Shown piece after piece: positions 1 to 8,893 of a DNA stretch of 64,000 bases. The stretch covers positions 124,001 through 188,000 of the forward strand of contig NZ_FXTN01000003.1 in NCBI RefSeq assembly GCF_900182595.1, written 5' to 3'. The DNA comes from Pedobacter westerhofensis. Its GTDB lineage: Bacteria; Bacteroidota; Bacteroidia; Sphingobacteriales; Sphingobacteriaceae. The translations under genes and the position numbers were made by a program. A model generated the notes under the pieces. The model searched no databases, was not told where the DNA came from, and saw only the letters and a program-made list of their open reading frames with translations. The first letter of the stretch is position 1. The number at the start of each line of letters is the position of its first letter.

Positions 1-337
1 CAAGCTTCAGTTTGGTAGCTACAGTGTCATCGATGCTGGTTGCGGTAGAATCAAATAAAGTGCCCTCGGGAAATGTTCTGCCAATATAATGTACACGTAT
101 ACTGTCATCAGGCAGCGCTGTTTTTCCAGTATCAGGTCCTATGTTAATAACCTGGTAGTAGAATCCCCTCGGATCCTTCTTAAAATCTGCAGTTTGTTTT
201 GTACTATCAAGATAGTGCGTGATTTTTGCGAGATCTGAAGGAAGTTGCGCCTCCTTGTCATACAATGGATCCGTTTTACAGGCCATGTACAAACATGAAG
301 CTAGAACAACAAGCAACAGATTCCTAATTTTTAACAT
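1..337 (-). CDS. FKBP-type peptidyl-prolyl isomerase lipoprotein (5' part only)
   Basis: Partial gene: the start is in the window and the 3' end runs off the left edge, leaving 112 codons. It opens with a lipoprotein signal (hydrophobic LLLVVLASCLYM, then Cys-20 in the lipobox LYMAC), so the protein is probably anchored in the cell envelope. The following region ends in GPDTGKTALPDDSIRVHYIG and then FPEGTLFDS, which match the opening of an FKBP_C domain (xVxVHYxGxLxxGxxFDS). The family catalyses proline cis-trans isomerisation and helps exported proteins fold. The active-site residues lie further downstream and cannot be checked. A well-formed promoter sits directly upstream and would give an almost leaderless mRNA. 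The family call is fairly firm. Confidence 0.8.
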   Translation of the reverse strand, partial: MLKIRNLLLVVLASCLYMACKTDPLYDKEAQLPSDLAKITHYLDSTKQTADFKKDPRGFYYQVINIGPDTGKTALPDDSIRVHYIGRTFPEGTLFDSTATSIDDTVATKLKL

Positions 338-343
338 ATTGCA

Positions 344-374
344 CAAAAATAGTCTTTTATTGGGGATGGTACAA
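344..374 (-). promoter_or_regulatory. Bacteroidota-type promoter of the FKBP gene
   Basis: On the minus strand a TTG (372-374) is followed after 20 nt by TATTTTTG (344-351), matching the Bacteroidota -33 TTTG / -7 TAnnTTTG pattern. Transcription would begin close to the ATG at 337, so the leader would be very short or absent. Confidence 0.55.
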
Positions 375-533
375 TATTTAACCAATTTTAACAAATACAA
401 AACGAAAAACCCGGGGTTTGCAATACTCCCGGATTCAAAAAACTTTCCTGAACATTACAAACACCGGGCTTTACCGGATCTTAAGAAAGAACTTTTACAG
501 GAAAAGTATGATCTTTCCTTAAACTGATCTGTA

Positions 534-2324
534 CTAAAAACAATATTTATTCGCAGCGATTAGCTGCTGTGCCACCTGCTGGCGTGCATTTTTCACATTA
601 AATGGTTCCATTTTGGTAAATCTTTTCAACCCTACCAGCATCATACGCTGCTCATCTCCCTCTGCAAAAGCCCATAAAGCTTCTTTCCCTGCCTTCTGGG
701 ACGCATCAACCGCCTCTACCAAATAAATCCGCATCATGTTCAATTGCCCTTCGCAGGCTTCAGCACCCTTCAGGTTAACCAGTTTTTCTGTTCTTAGCAA
801 TACTGATTCTGCCACATAAACATAACTCGCCATGTCCGCAATATTCATCAGGATCTCCTGTTCCTTCGAAAGACTGAGCATCAGTTTCTGCACCGCGGCT
901 CCAGCCACCATAAGCGTTGCCTTTTTCAAATTAGTAATGATTTTCTTTTCCGCAGCAAACAAAGTGTCATCCTCTTCACCAAAATCGGGAATAGACATCA
1001 GCTCTGCCGCTACAGCAGTAGCAGGCGTCATCAGGTCCAGCTCACCTTTCATAGCCCTTTTCAGCATCATGTCTACTGTCAGCAGCCTGTTGATCTCATT
1101 TGTTCCCTCAAAAATTCTGTTGATCCGTGCATCACGGTAAGCACGGTCCATTGGTGCCTCGGCAGAAAAACCCATACCTCCGTAAATCTGGACACCCTCA
1201 TCTGCCACATAATCCAATGCTTCAGAACCCCAAACTTTGAGTATCGCACATTCCACTGCAAATTGTTCGGTAGATTTCAGCTTGGCTTTACTGTTTTCCA
1301 TTCCGCCGGCAACCAGAGCTTCATAAGCATCATCGATATTCTGACCGGCACGATAGTTCGCAGATTCCACAGCATATACTTTAGTAGCCATTTCTGCCAG
1401 TTTATACCGGATAGCACCATATTTTGAAATCGGACGCTCAAACTGGATCCTCTCATTCGCATAATTAACAGCGGTACTGATCACATGTCTTGATGCACCC
1501 ACAGCTGCTGCTGCCAGTTTAATCCTGCCGATGTTTAAGATATTCACAGCAATCTTAAAACCGTTCTGGCGCTCAGAAAGCATATTCTCTGCCGGCACAG
1601 GGCAGTCATTAAAGAACACCTGGCGTGTGGAGGAACCCTTGATCCCCATTTTATGTTCTTCGGGGTTCATTGTAATTCCTCCGAAATCACGTTCCACGAT
1701 AAAAGCCGTCAAGTTTTTATCATCGTCAATTTTGGCAAAAACAATAAATATATCCGCAAAACCGCCATTGGTGATCCACATCTTCTGACCGTTGATCAGA
1801 TAATGCGTACCATCTTCGGATAACTTTGCTTTTGTTCTGGCCGAATTGGCGTCAGAGCCTGAATTAGGTTCTGTCAGACAATAAGCGGCTTTCCATTCTC
1901 CGGTTCCCAGTTTCGGGATATATTTTTCTTTCTGAGCATCGTCCCCATAATACAGGATAGGTAAAGTACCAATTCCTGTATGGGCTGATAGGGCTACCGC
2001 GAAGGAGTGCCCTGCCCCGATGACATCGGCCACCAGCATCGAAGTATTGAAATTCTTTCCAAATCCGCCAAATTCTTCAGGGATAGAAACACCCAGAATT
2101 CCCAGTTCACCGGCCTTGGTCATAAGCGACTGCATCAGGCCTTCTTCCTGATGATCGATCCTATCCAGATTAGGGTAAACTTCTGAGTTTAGGAAATCCC
2201 GGCAGGTCTGTGCGATCATCTGCTGTTCTTCATCAAATTCTTCAGGAATAAATACATCCCGGAATGAGGTCTCCCTGATCAGGAATTCGCCACCCTTTGC
2301 TGTTATTTTATCTGTAGTATCCAT
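534..2324 (-). CDS. fadE: Acyl-CoA dehydrogenase (FadE type)
   Basis: 596-aa FAD-dependent acyl-CoA dehydrogenase for the first step of beta-oxidation (acyl-CoA to trans-2-enoyl-CoA). Visible motifs are the flavin/substrate loop YCLTEPNSGSDANS (about residues 150-165), a GIKGSSTRQVFF stretch, and near residue 405 IFEGTNEINR, whose Glu is the expected catalytic base. The roughly 200 residues after that motif form the extra C-terminal helical domain of the long (about 590-aa) class found in Bacillus FadE and very-long-chain enzymes, which suggests long-chain substrates. It is the last gene of the minus-strand operon marR-fadN-fadA-fadE, 51 bp after the thiolase gene. The electron acceptor (ETF) is not encoded here. 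Confidence 0.93.
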   Translation of the reverse strand: MDTTDKITAKGGEFLIRETSFRDVFIPEEFDEEQQMIAQTCRDFLNSEVYPNLDRIDHQEEGLMQSLMTKAGELGILGVSIPEEFGGFGKNFNTSMLVADVIGAGHSFAVALSAHTGIGTLPILYYGDDAQKEKYIPKLGTGEWKAAYCLTEPNSGSDANSARTKAKLSEDGTHYLINGQKMWITNGGFADIFIVFAKIDDDKNLTAFIVERDFGGITMNPEEHKMGIKGSSTRQVFFNDCPVPAENMLSERQNGFKIAVNILNIGRIKLAAAAVGASRHVISTAVNYANERIQFERPISKYGAIRYKLAEMATKVYAVESANYRAGQNIDDAYEALVAGGMENSKAKLKSTEQFAVECAILKVWGSEALDYVADEGVQIYGGMGFSAEAPMDRAYRDARINRIFEGTNEINRLLTVDMMLKRAMKGELDLMTPATAVAAELMSIPDFGEEDDTLFAAEKKIITNLKKATLMVAGAAVQKLMLSLSKEQEILMNIADMASYVYVAESVLLRTEKLVNLKGAEACEGQLNMMRIYLVEAVDASQKAGKEALWAFAEGDEQRMMLVGLKRFTKMEPFNVKNARQQVAQQLIAANKYCF

Positions 2325-2375
2325 ATCAATTTTATATTTAGGTTAGTTCATTTTGATTCAAAGACTCAGTCCAGT

Positions 2376-3554
2376 TTAAAGCATTTCAAAAATACCGGCA
2401 GCGCCCTGTCCGCTGCCCACACACATCGTTACCATTCCATATTTTCCCTCCCGGCGTTTCAGCTCATTAAATAATTGTACGGTCAGTTTGGCACCGGTAC
2501 ATCCCAGGGGATGGCCGAGAGCGATTGCTCCACCGTTTACATTCAGTTTTTCTGTGTTAAGGTCCAGGGCTCTGATCACGGCCAGCGACTGAGAAGCAAA
2601 AGCTTCATTCAGCTCAACCAGGTCCATCTGTTCCAGTTTCAAACCTGCTCTTTTCAGCGCAAGCGGGATCGCATCAATCGGTCCGATCCCCATAATCCTT
2701 GGAGGTACGCCCACTACACCATAACCTACCAGCTTTGCAATCGGGTCAACGCCCAGTTCCTTTAATTTACTTTCTGAAACCACCAGTACAAATGCGGCTC
2801 CGTCAGAAGTCTGCGATGAATTACCTGCGGTGATGCTGCCGCCTGCAGCAAACACAGGTTTCAGCTTCGCCAGTTTATCAGGACTTGTATCTTCACGCGG
2901 CCCTTCATCGGTATCTACCACATAAGTTCTTGTCTTTTTCTTCATTGCAGCATCCAGATAATTTTCAGTTACTGTAACTGGCGCGATCCCAGCTTTGAGA
3001 TGACCGTTTTTGATCGCCTCAATGGCCTTCATATGAGATTTGTAGGCAAACTCATCCTGGTCTTCACGGCTCACCTTATATTCTGTGGCTACAGCCTCTG
3101 CCGTAAGCCCCATTCCCCAATACCAATCAGGGTTTTTCTTTGCTACATCCGCATTAGGCACTATTTTCCAGCCACCAAATGGCATACCCGACATCACTTC
3201 CACTCCTCCGGCAATAATCACATCGGCCATGCCGCTTTTAATCTTCGCCACCGCAGTAGCGATTGTATCCAGTCCGGATGCGCAATACCTGTTCACCGTT
3301 ACTCCCGGAACCTTATCTGTATCCAGTCCCATCAGCGAGATCATTCTTCCGATGTTCAGGCCCTGCTCTGCCTCCGGCGTGGCATTCCCTACAATCACAT
3401 CATCTATTTGCTCCTTATCCAGGTTGGGTACCTGGTCTACCAATTGTCTGATTACCTCTGCCGCCAGATCATCGGCCCTGGTAAAACGAAATACGCCACG
3501 GGGCGCTTTGCCCACCACTGTACGTAAACCTGCTATGATATATGCTTCCTGCAT
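2376..3554 (-). CDS. fadA: 3-ketoacyl-CoA / acetyl-CoA thiolase
   Basis: 392-aa thiolase, the normal family length, for the last step of beta-oxidation (3-ketoacyl-CoA plus CoA to acetyl-CoA and a shortened acyl-CoA). All three active-site elements are visible: the nucleophilic Cys in [10 protein letters not shown] (about residue 90), the His in GHPLGCTG (about 348), and the second Cys in [11 protein letters not shown] (about 378). The NEAFA motif of thiolases is also present. It lies 27 bp downstream of the hydratase/dehydrogenase gene and is surely cotranscribed with it. Placement with fadE and fadN argues for a catabolic rather than a biosynthetic thiolase. Confidence 0.94.
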   Translation of the reverse strand: MQEAYIIAGLRTVVGKAPRGVFRFTRADDLAAEVIRQLVDQVPNLDKEQIDDVIVGNATPEAEQGLNIGRMISLMGLDTDKVPGVTVNRYCASGLDTIATAVAKIKSGMADVIIAGGVEVMSGMPFGGWKIVPNADVAKKNPDWYWGMGLTAEAVATEYKVSREDQDEFAYKSHMKAIEAIKNGHLKAGIAPVTVTENYLDAAMKKKTRTYVVDTDEGPREDTSPDKLAKLKPVFAAGGSITAGNSSQTSDGAAFVLVVSESKLKELGVDPIAKLVGYGVVGVPPRIMGIGPIDAIPLALKRAGLKLEQMDLVELNEAFASQSLAVIRALDLNTEKLNVNGGAIALGHPLGCTGAKLTVQLFNELKRREGKYGMVTMCVGSGQGAAGIFEML

Positions 3555-3581
3555 GATTTTTTTTCTAATTATAATGATGAA

Positions 3582-5987
3582 TTAGTTACGTAAAGGTTTG
3601 CCCTTGGTTACAATACTCTGAATGCGCTCCAGCGTTTTTCTTTCTCCGCAGAGCGACAGAAAAACCTCCCTCTCCAGGTCCAGCAGGTACTGTTCAGTCA
3701 CCTCGGTTGGAGCAGACAGGTCGCCACCGCACATCACATAACCTAGTTTCTCCGAGATTTTTTTATCATGTTCCGAGATATATTTACCCGAATACATCGT
3801 ATTTGCTCCTGCGTAAACGATTCCCAGTCCCTGTTTACCCAATACCCTGATATCTTTGCGCGGTACAGGCTTGGTATAACCCGCATCGGCCAGTTCAATT
3901 GCTTTCGCCTTGGCATCTGCAATGAGCCTGCTCCGGTTCATGGATATTGAATATTTATCTTTTTGAAGGTAACCCAGTTCAAAGGCCTCTTCTGCCGAAG
4001 TAGAAACCTTAGCCATCGCTACCGTAAGGAAACGATCCTTTAATACATTCTGAACGATCTGATCTTCCTTATATTCATCCGAGGCGCGTAAGGCAAATTC
4101 TTTGGAACCACCTCCGCCCGGGATCAGCCCAACGCCAAACTCAACCAGTCCCATATAGGTTTCTGCATTTAATTGTACGTGGTCGGCATGCAAACTAAAT
4201 TCACAACCGCCGCCCAGCGCAAGATTATGCGGTGCTACAACTACGGGTATAGATGAATACCTGATCCTCATCGATGTATTCTGAAAAGATCTCACGGCCA
4301 TATTCAGTTCGTCCCAGTCCTGCTCTACAGCCATCATAAAGATCATTCCTACATTTGCACCTGCAGAGAAATTGGCACCGTCGTTACCGATCACCAGTCC
4401 TCTGTATTCTTTCTCTGCAAGGTCTATAGCCTTATTAATAGCCTGCAATGTATCGCCGCCAATCGTATTCATCTTGGAATGAAACTCCACGTTCAGGATC
4501 CCATCGCCAAGATCTATAATCGAGGCACCAGAATTTTTCCACACCGTTTTGGCAGCCCGAATATTATCCAGGATAATAAATTCACCTGCGCCCGGCACAG
4601 GCAGATAACTTTTTGAAGGGATATCGTAATATTTTTTAATTCCGCTCTCTACTTTATAAAACGAAGTATGTCCTGCAGCAAGCATCTCATGGACCCAGGT
4701 TGCTGCTTCATTCTCATACGCTTTCATTCCTTCGATTGATTCCGCGATGCCTACAGCGTCCCACACTTCAAAGGGACCAAGGTCCCAGCCAAACCCGGCA
4801 CGCATCGCATCATCGATCCTGAACAGTTCGTCCGAAATCTCTGGAATGCGATCTGATACATATTCAAACAGTCCAAAAAAAGAATGCCTGAAAACTTCTG
4901 CCGCTTTGTCTTTGCCCGCAGCAAAAATTTTCATTCTGTCCCTTACATTTTCGATCGGCTTTGTTAGTTCCAGCGTAGCTGATTTTATTTTTTCCTGTGG
5001 CCGGTATTCCAGGGTCTTTAAATCCAGTGCAAGGATCTCCGTACTGCCATCTGCGGTTTTTGTTTTTTTATAGAAACCCTGTTGGGTTTTATCACCGAGC
5101 CATTTATTTTCTTCCATCTTCAGGACGTAAGCAGGAAGTTTAAATAAATCATGTGCTTTATCATCAGGGCAGTTATCATATAATCCCTTGGCTACCCTGA
5201 TCATGGTATCTAATCCTACCACATCCGAAGTACGGAAGGTAGCAGACTTAGGCCTTCCCAATGCAGGACCGGTAAATTTATCGATCTCCTCTACTGTCAG
5301 ATCAAGCTTTTCTACCAGATGCAGCAAAGCCATAATCGAATATACCCCAACCCTGTTGGCAATAAAGGCAGGGGTGTCTTTACACAATACAGTAGTTTTG
5401 CCCAGAAACTTATCGCCATAATGCATCAGAAAATCAACATTCTCCGGCCGGGTATCCGGGGTAGGTATGATTTCCAGCAAACGAAGATAACGGGGCGGAT
5501 TAAAAAAGTGTGTACCACAGAAATTGGCTTTAAAATCCTCTGATCTGCCTTCTGCCATCAGGTGAATAGGAATCCCGGATGTATTGGAAGTAATTAAAGT
5601 TCCTGGCTTGCGGAATTGCTCCACCTGCTCAAATACCTTTTTCTTGATATCCAGGTTTTCTACCACTACCTCTATGATCCAGTCGGCACCTGCAATTTTT
5701 GCCATATCATCACCGAAATTCCCAGTACTGATCTTCGCAATTGTTTTTTTGCTGTATACTGGCGAAGGATTAGTTTTTATTGCATTCTGCAAAGCATTGT
5801 TAACAATACGGTTTTTTACAGCATGGTTATCTGGTGTCAATCCCTTTGCCTGCTCCTCGGGAAGAAGGTCCCCGGGGGCAATATCTAACAATAATACCTC
5901 TACTCCTATATTCGCAAAGTGACAAGCAATACGGGAGCCCATAATTCCGGAACCCAGTACAGCTACTTTATTTATCTTTTTGTTCAT
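3582..5987 (-). CDS. fadN: 3-hydroxyacyl-CoA dehydrogenase / enoyl-CoA hydratase (FadN type)
   Basis: 801-aa bifunctional beta-oxidation enzyme performing hydration of enoyl-CoA and NAD-dependent oxidation of the hydroxyacyl-CoA. The order is dehydrogenase first: a Rossmann GSGIMGSRIACHFAN motif (residues 12-26) and the FFNPPRYLRLLEIIPT dehydrogenase signature come early, while the hydratase domain is in the second half (NFSAGANVGM oxyanion segment, then ALGGGCEF and EFGVGLIPGGGGS, which carry the two expected catalytic Glu). This order and length match Bacillus FadN (YusL), not E. coli FadB, where the hydratase is N-terminal. Its start codon lies inside the 3' end of the marR gene (20-bp overlap), indicating coupled translation. 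Confidence 0.93.
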   Translation of the reverse strand: MNKKINKVAVLGSGIMGSRIACHFANIGVEVLLLDIAPGDLLPEEQAKGLTPDNHAVKNRIVNNALQNAIKTNPSPVYSKKTIAKISTGNFGDDMAKIAGADWIIEVVVENLDIKKKVFEQVEQFRKPGTLITSNTSGIPIHLMAEGRSEDFKANFCGTHFFNPPRYLRLLEIIPTPDTRPENVDFLMHYGDKFLGKTTVLCKDTPAFIANRVGVYSIMALLHLVEKLDLTVEEIDKFTGPALGRPKSATFRTSDVVGLDTMIRVAKGLYDNCPDDKAHDLFKLPAYVLKMEENKWLGDKTQQGFYKKTKTADGSTEILALDLKTLEYRPQEKIKSATLELTKPIENVRDRMKIFAAGKDKAAEVFRHSFFGLFEYVSDRIPEISDELFRIDDAMRAGFGWDLGPFEVWDAVGIAESIEGMKAYENEAATWVHEMLAAGHTSFYKVESGIKKYYDIPSKSYLPVPGAGEFIILDNIRAAKTVWKNSGASIIDLGDGILNVEFHSKMNTIGGDTLQAINKAIDLAEKEYRGLVIGNDGANFSAGANVGMIFMMAVEQDWDELNMAVRSFQNTSMRIRYSSIPVVVAPHNLALGGGCEFSLHADHVQLNAETYMGLVEFGVGLIPGGGGSKEFALRASDEYKEDQIVQNVLKDRFLTVAMAKVSTSAEEAFELGYLQKDKYSISMNRSRLIADAKAKAIELADAGYTKPVPRKDIRVLGKQGLGIVYAGANTMYSGKYISEHDKKISEKLGYVMCGGDLSAPTEVTEQYLLDLEREVFLSLCGERKTLERIQSIVTKGKPLRN

Positions 5988-6426
5988 CGTTTTCTGTAGT
6001 TACAGTATATGCTAAAGTGAGTTTATTCAATTTTTGCAGGGTATGAATGACACCTTCTTTTTCCTGAGCGGTCAGGTGGGTATTGAGGTACTCATTAAAG
6101 GAGCGTACCACACCTTTGGCGAGCTGCCTTTTCTCCCTGCCATAATCAGTAAGGAACACCTTCACGGATCTTTTGTCTGATGGCACGGCTTCCCTGTAGA
6201 TCAGTCCGCTCTCTTCCATACTGCTCAGTATGCGCGAGAGGCTGGTGGCTTTAACCCCTAGTAAACCCGCCAGCTGCGAAACTGCTGTGCCTTCCTTATC
6301 AATATTAATCAGCACATATCCAATAGCTTGAGTGATCCCAAAGCCTGAAGCAATCTGGTTATAGGTATTCGACATATTCTGCCAAACTACCTTCAATAAA
6401 TAGTCTATCGTTTCTTCGTGTCTCAT
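5968..6426 (-). CDS. MarR-family regulator of the beta-oxidation operon
   Basis: 152-aa MarR-type winged-helix regulator. The central region AVSQLAGLLGVKATSLSRILSSMEESGLIYRE is the DNA-binding helix-turn-helix with the start of the wing, followed by the family's D-K-R-S-V-K-V-F-L-T strand. It is the first gene of the fad operon and overlaps fadN by 20 bp, so it most likely senses a fatty acid or acyl-CoA and controls its own operon; the ligand is inferred. A CTTGCAT/ATGCAAG inverted repeat surrounds its promoter and is the obvious candidate operator. Confidence 0.85.
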   Translation of the reverse strand: MRHEETIDYLLKVVWQNMSNTYNQIASGFGITQAIGYVLINIDKEGTAVSQLAGLLGVKATSLSRILSSMEESGLIYREAVPSDKRSVKVFLTDYGREKRQLAKGVVRSFNEYLNTHLTAQEKEGVIHTLQKLNKLTLAYTVTTENDEQKDK

Positions 6427-6437
6427 TAAATACTATG

Positions 6438-6478
6438 CTTGCATAACAAAGCTAAAGAATATTATCTTTGAATGCAAG
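6438..6478 (-). promoter_or_regulatory. fad operon promoter with candidate MarR operator
   Basis: On the minus strand TTG (6475-6477) and TAGCTTTG (6447-6454) are 20 nt apart, a very good Bacteroidota promoter. The inverted half-sites CTTGCAT (6438-6444) and ATGCAAG (6472-6478) bracket the whole promoter and overlap the -33 element and start region. This arrangement suits repression by the MarR protein encoded immediately downstream. Confidence 0.6.
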
Positions 6479-6480
6479 GA

Positions 6481-6524
6481 AAAAAAAGAGCAAAAAAAAG
6501 CCGCCGGAGATGAACTCCGGCGGC
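6481..6524 (-). terminator. Rho-independent terminator of the ompA-like gene
   Basis: Perfect 10-bp GC-rich stem GCCGCCGGAG / CTCCGGCGGC (6500-6509 and 6515-6524) with a 5-nt loop. On the minus strand it is followed by two U-runs (6492-6499 and 6481-6487 read as A on the plus strand). It lies 20 bp past the stop codon of the OmpA gene and separates that gene from the fad promoter. Confidence 0.9.
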
Positions 6525-6544
6525 TGTATAGGCTTAAAGATCTA

Positions 6545-7873
6545 CTAGTATAAAGTAAATTCTACACGTCTGTTTTTCTGACGTCCAGCTGCAGTTTTGT
6601 TGGTTGCAATTGGTTGTGTTTCGCCATAACCTGTAGCCTCAACTCTTGATGCATTTACACCTTGTGAAACCAGGTAAGCTTTAACTGATTCAGCTCTGTC
6701 TTTAGATAATCTCATGTTCAATTCATCCGAACCTGTATTATCAGTGTGACCTGCTAATTTCAGACTGAAGCTTTTCTTAACTAAAAGATTAGCAACACGG
6801 TTAAGTGTTGGGAAAGATTTAGATCTGATTGTAGCTTTACCTAAGTCAAACTCTAAGTTTTTAATCGCATCTCTCACCACACGACGGTCTTCTTCAGTGA
6901 TAATTACTTTTTCAATAGGTTTAGGCTGTACTAAAGGACATCCACCACCATCAACTACAGTACCGCTTGGTGTACCAGGACATTTATCCAGTTTATCTGC
7001 AACACCGTCACCGTCTGAATCTTTCAACAGGTCATCCATTTCAGATCTCAGTTTAGCATTTTCAGCTTTTTGGTTATCTAAATCACTTTTTAGTGAACCA
7101 GCAAGTTGTTTAGCCTGTACAGCTTCGTCGTAAGAAGCTGCTACCGGGTTGTAGTAAGCAAGTTGTTTTCCTTTGCCCAGTGCAAATTCTAAACCAGCAT
7201 GTGCATAGTTGAATTTATCACTGTTGTTGTTACGGTAAGTACCATCAAGGTTATCACCATCAACAAAGTAAACAGACCATCCCAAATCAAAGTTGATATT
7301 TTCAGATACTCTGAATTTAGCACCTAATCCAACAGGGATAACCAGTTCACTGATCGTTTTTCCGTCAGCATAATCAGCAGTAACACCACCAGCAGAAGTT
7401 ACTGTAGGTTTGTAACCTGCTAAACCTGCACCAGCTGAAACATATAATTGCAGAACATCCTGTTTTTTGAACAGGTCGATGTTAAACATATTTACCTGTG
7501 CACTTAAAGTTCCTGCATAGGAAAGATCAGTTTCATAAGCCGTGTTTCCGCCAGTAACAGCTGTACCACTGTCATAAGGCTCTGAGTTATCGCCTTTCAG
7601 TTTACCTCTGATTCCGTCTAACTTCAGGGAGAAATATGGAGTAAATTGTTTCTTAACGTACAAACCATATCCTAAACTCGACTTCCAGTTAGAGAAATCG
7701 TTTTTCCCACCAAGTGGAGAGATTGGAGAAAGTACACCAGCGTTTACACCCACAGACCAGGTACTGAACTGCTGTGAAGCCGAAGTAGCTGCTGCTGTTT
7801 GCGCTTGTGCAGCACCACCAATAAATAAGGCAGCTAATGCTACCGGCAGACATTTTAATAATTGTTGTTTCAT
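6545..7873 (-). CDS. OmpA-family outer membrane protein
   Basis: 442-aa exported protein. Residues 1-25 form a signal peptide ending AQAQ. The N-terminal half looks like an eight-stranded-type beta-barrel (repeated Tyr/Gly-rich strands). A coiled-coil-like segment follows (about 255-285, AKQLAGSLKSDLDNQKAENA). Next comes a calcium-binding thrombospondin type 3 stretch (DSDGDGVADKLDKCPGTPSG), then the OmpA peptidoglycan-binding domain (LAGHTDNTGSDELN, LSKDRAESVKAYL, final NRRVEFTLY). It probably fixes the outer membrane to peptidoglycan and may be a major porin-like protein. It is a single gene, with its own terminator and a long noncoding region upstream. A TAACTTTA variant -7 box lies at 7884-7891. 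Confidence 0.9.
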   Translation of the reverse strand: MKQQLLKCLPVALAALFIGGAAQAQTAAATSASQQFSTWSVGVNAGVLSPISPLGGKNDFSNWKSSLGYGLYVKKQFTPYFSLKLDGIRGKLKGDNSEPYDSGTAVTGGNTAYETDLSYAGTLSAQVNMFNIDLFKKQDVLQLYVSAGAGLAGYKPTVTSAGGVTADYADGKTISELVIPVGLGAKFRVSENINFDLGWSVYFVDGDNLDGTYRNNNSDKFNYAHAGLEFALGKGKQLAYYNPVAASYDEAVQAKQLAGSLKSDLDNQKAENAKLRSEMDDLLKDSDGDGVADKLDKCPGTPSGTVVDGGGCPLVQPKPIEKVIITEEDRRVVRDAIKNLEFDLGKATIRSKSFPTLNRVANLLVKKSFSLKLAGHTDNTGSDELNMRLSKDRAESVKAYLVSQGVNASRVEATGYGETQPIATNKTAAGRQKNRRVEFTLY

Positions 7874-8200
7874 AATATGAGTCTAAAGTTAATTTGGTTC
7901 CCGTATTTTTTCCTGAAGTACGCAATATCTGTACCAAGTTAAAAAATACTGCCTAATCGCCCATCCAGCGCATTTTTACACATTTTACTGTAGTATAGAT
8001 CACTAAAAGATTCATTGTCACATGCTCGGAATGATAGACAGAAATAGCTGAACGGATTAATTGTGTTTAATAATTTTCATTCATCTTTCTCTATGTATAA
8101 ACTGTAGGATCTTCAGTAACCGCTACTGATATAAGTATGGGACAAGTTTTATACTGAACGTATACTGCTTTGTCTTTTAAGGGCATTGAGAGGGGGGTCG

Positions 8201-8260
8201 ATTGCCCCTGGTAGGGGGTTGGAAGCGCTTGAGCGCTTCCAACCCCCTACCAGGGGCAAT
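8201..8260. repeat. Perfect 60-bp palindrome (29-bp arms, 2-nt centre)
   Basis: The arm 8201-8229 begins ATTGCCCCTGGTAGGGGG and ends AAGCGCT. It is repeated exactly, inverted, at 8232-8260, with only TG between. The arms contain G5 and C5 runs and are much more GC-rich than the surroundings. There is no U-run on either side, so it is not a standard terminator. It could be a REP/MITE-like intergenic element or a cruciform-forming site. Confidence 0.9.
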
Positions 8261-8502
8261 AAATTAGCGTTACAACGGAGCAGTAATACTGAACAGTACA
8301 TGATTGATATCAAAACAGAATACAAGTTGCCTATACTGATAAAGGCAATCTCTTTCAGCATTTCGCCACTACTAATTTCACTATCATATTGAAATAGGAA
8401 GAATCAAACAAAAGTCAGGCATACAATCCATACTTTTTTTGTTATTCTGAAATTGGGGCAGTGGTTATCTTTTACTCAACTTTCATCGCCTTTTGTTCGG
8501 AC

Positions 8503-8630
8503 TTCGCTTTGGGTAACTCCGCGGCAACACTACAATACCATCACGTGAACACTGCTAAAAACCAACTAGTTATTTTTAACGGTGTTCACGTGGTGGTATA
8601 GCGGTACTTCTGTGGACTTACCCCAGGCAA
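8503..8630. repeat. Long imperfect inverted repeat
   Basis: The left arm 8503-8561 and right arm 8573-8630 are inverted copies. The core TACCAYCACGTGAACACYG...TAAAAA is nearly identical, and the outer parts (TTCGCTTTGGGTAACTCC against the inverted TTGCCTGGGGTAAGTCC) are more diverged. The centre is about 11 nt. Several differences in the core are C/T changes. It is consistent with a decayed miniature transposable element or a structured RNA. Confidence 0.7.
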
Positions 8631-8893
8631 GACCCCCTTTAAATTCGCGGAAAACGCCGTGACATAAAAACAATAAAACATACCAGACCGCCACGTATTT
8701 CCCAGCTTAAATCCAGTTAGGTCTGACCTTACAATCTAGGACGGAGTGCGGTCATGTTCAAACGATTGATACCATCGATTTTAAAAACTGATTCAATTGT
8801 AACTTACTGAACTACATTTCTTTAAAATTAAACAGTAAACCTAATAGCAAAATTAAATGATAGATTATCATCTGGGTTCATAGCCCTTGAACT

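Larger units (their letters stand above)
7874..8893. other. Long noncoding region with inverted repeats
   Basis: About 1 kb without a convincing gene, between the start of the ompA-like gene and the end of the acyl-CoA synthetase gene, both on the minus strand. Short open frames at 8149-8392 exist on both strands only because they run through a palindrome; they lack start-site signals and family features. The region holds a perfect 60-bp palindrome (8201-8260) and a second, imperfect inverted repeat of about 128 bp (8503-8630). The rest is AT-rich and unremarkable. It could include the ompA leader and debris of a small mobile element. Confidence 0.6.

Noticed and set aside
219..527. Plus-strand open frame of 102 codons
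   Set aside because: It runs antisense through the 5' part of the FKBP lipoprotein gene and its promoter; no family features.
338..533. Possible terminator for the fad operon around 410-480
   Set aside because: Several CCGGG/CCCGG pieces are present but none forms a solid stem followed by a U-run on the minus strand.
8149..8392. Two facing short open frames (about 70 codons each)
   Set aside because: Both cross the 60-bp palindrome, which makes mirrored coding strings; no promoter, start signal or recognisable protein pattern.
8681..8753. Small nested stems (CAGACC/GGTCTG and GACCGC/GCGGTC)
   Set aside because: Only 6-bp arms with long loops; expected by chance in 1 kb.
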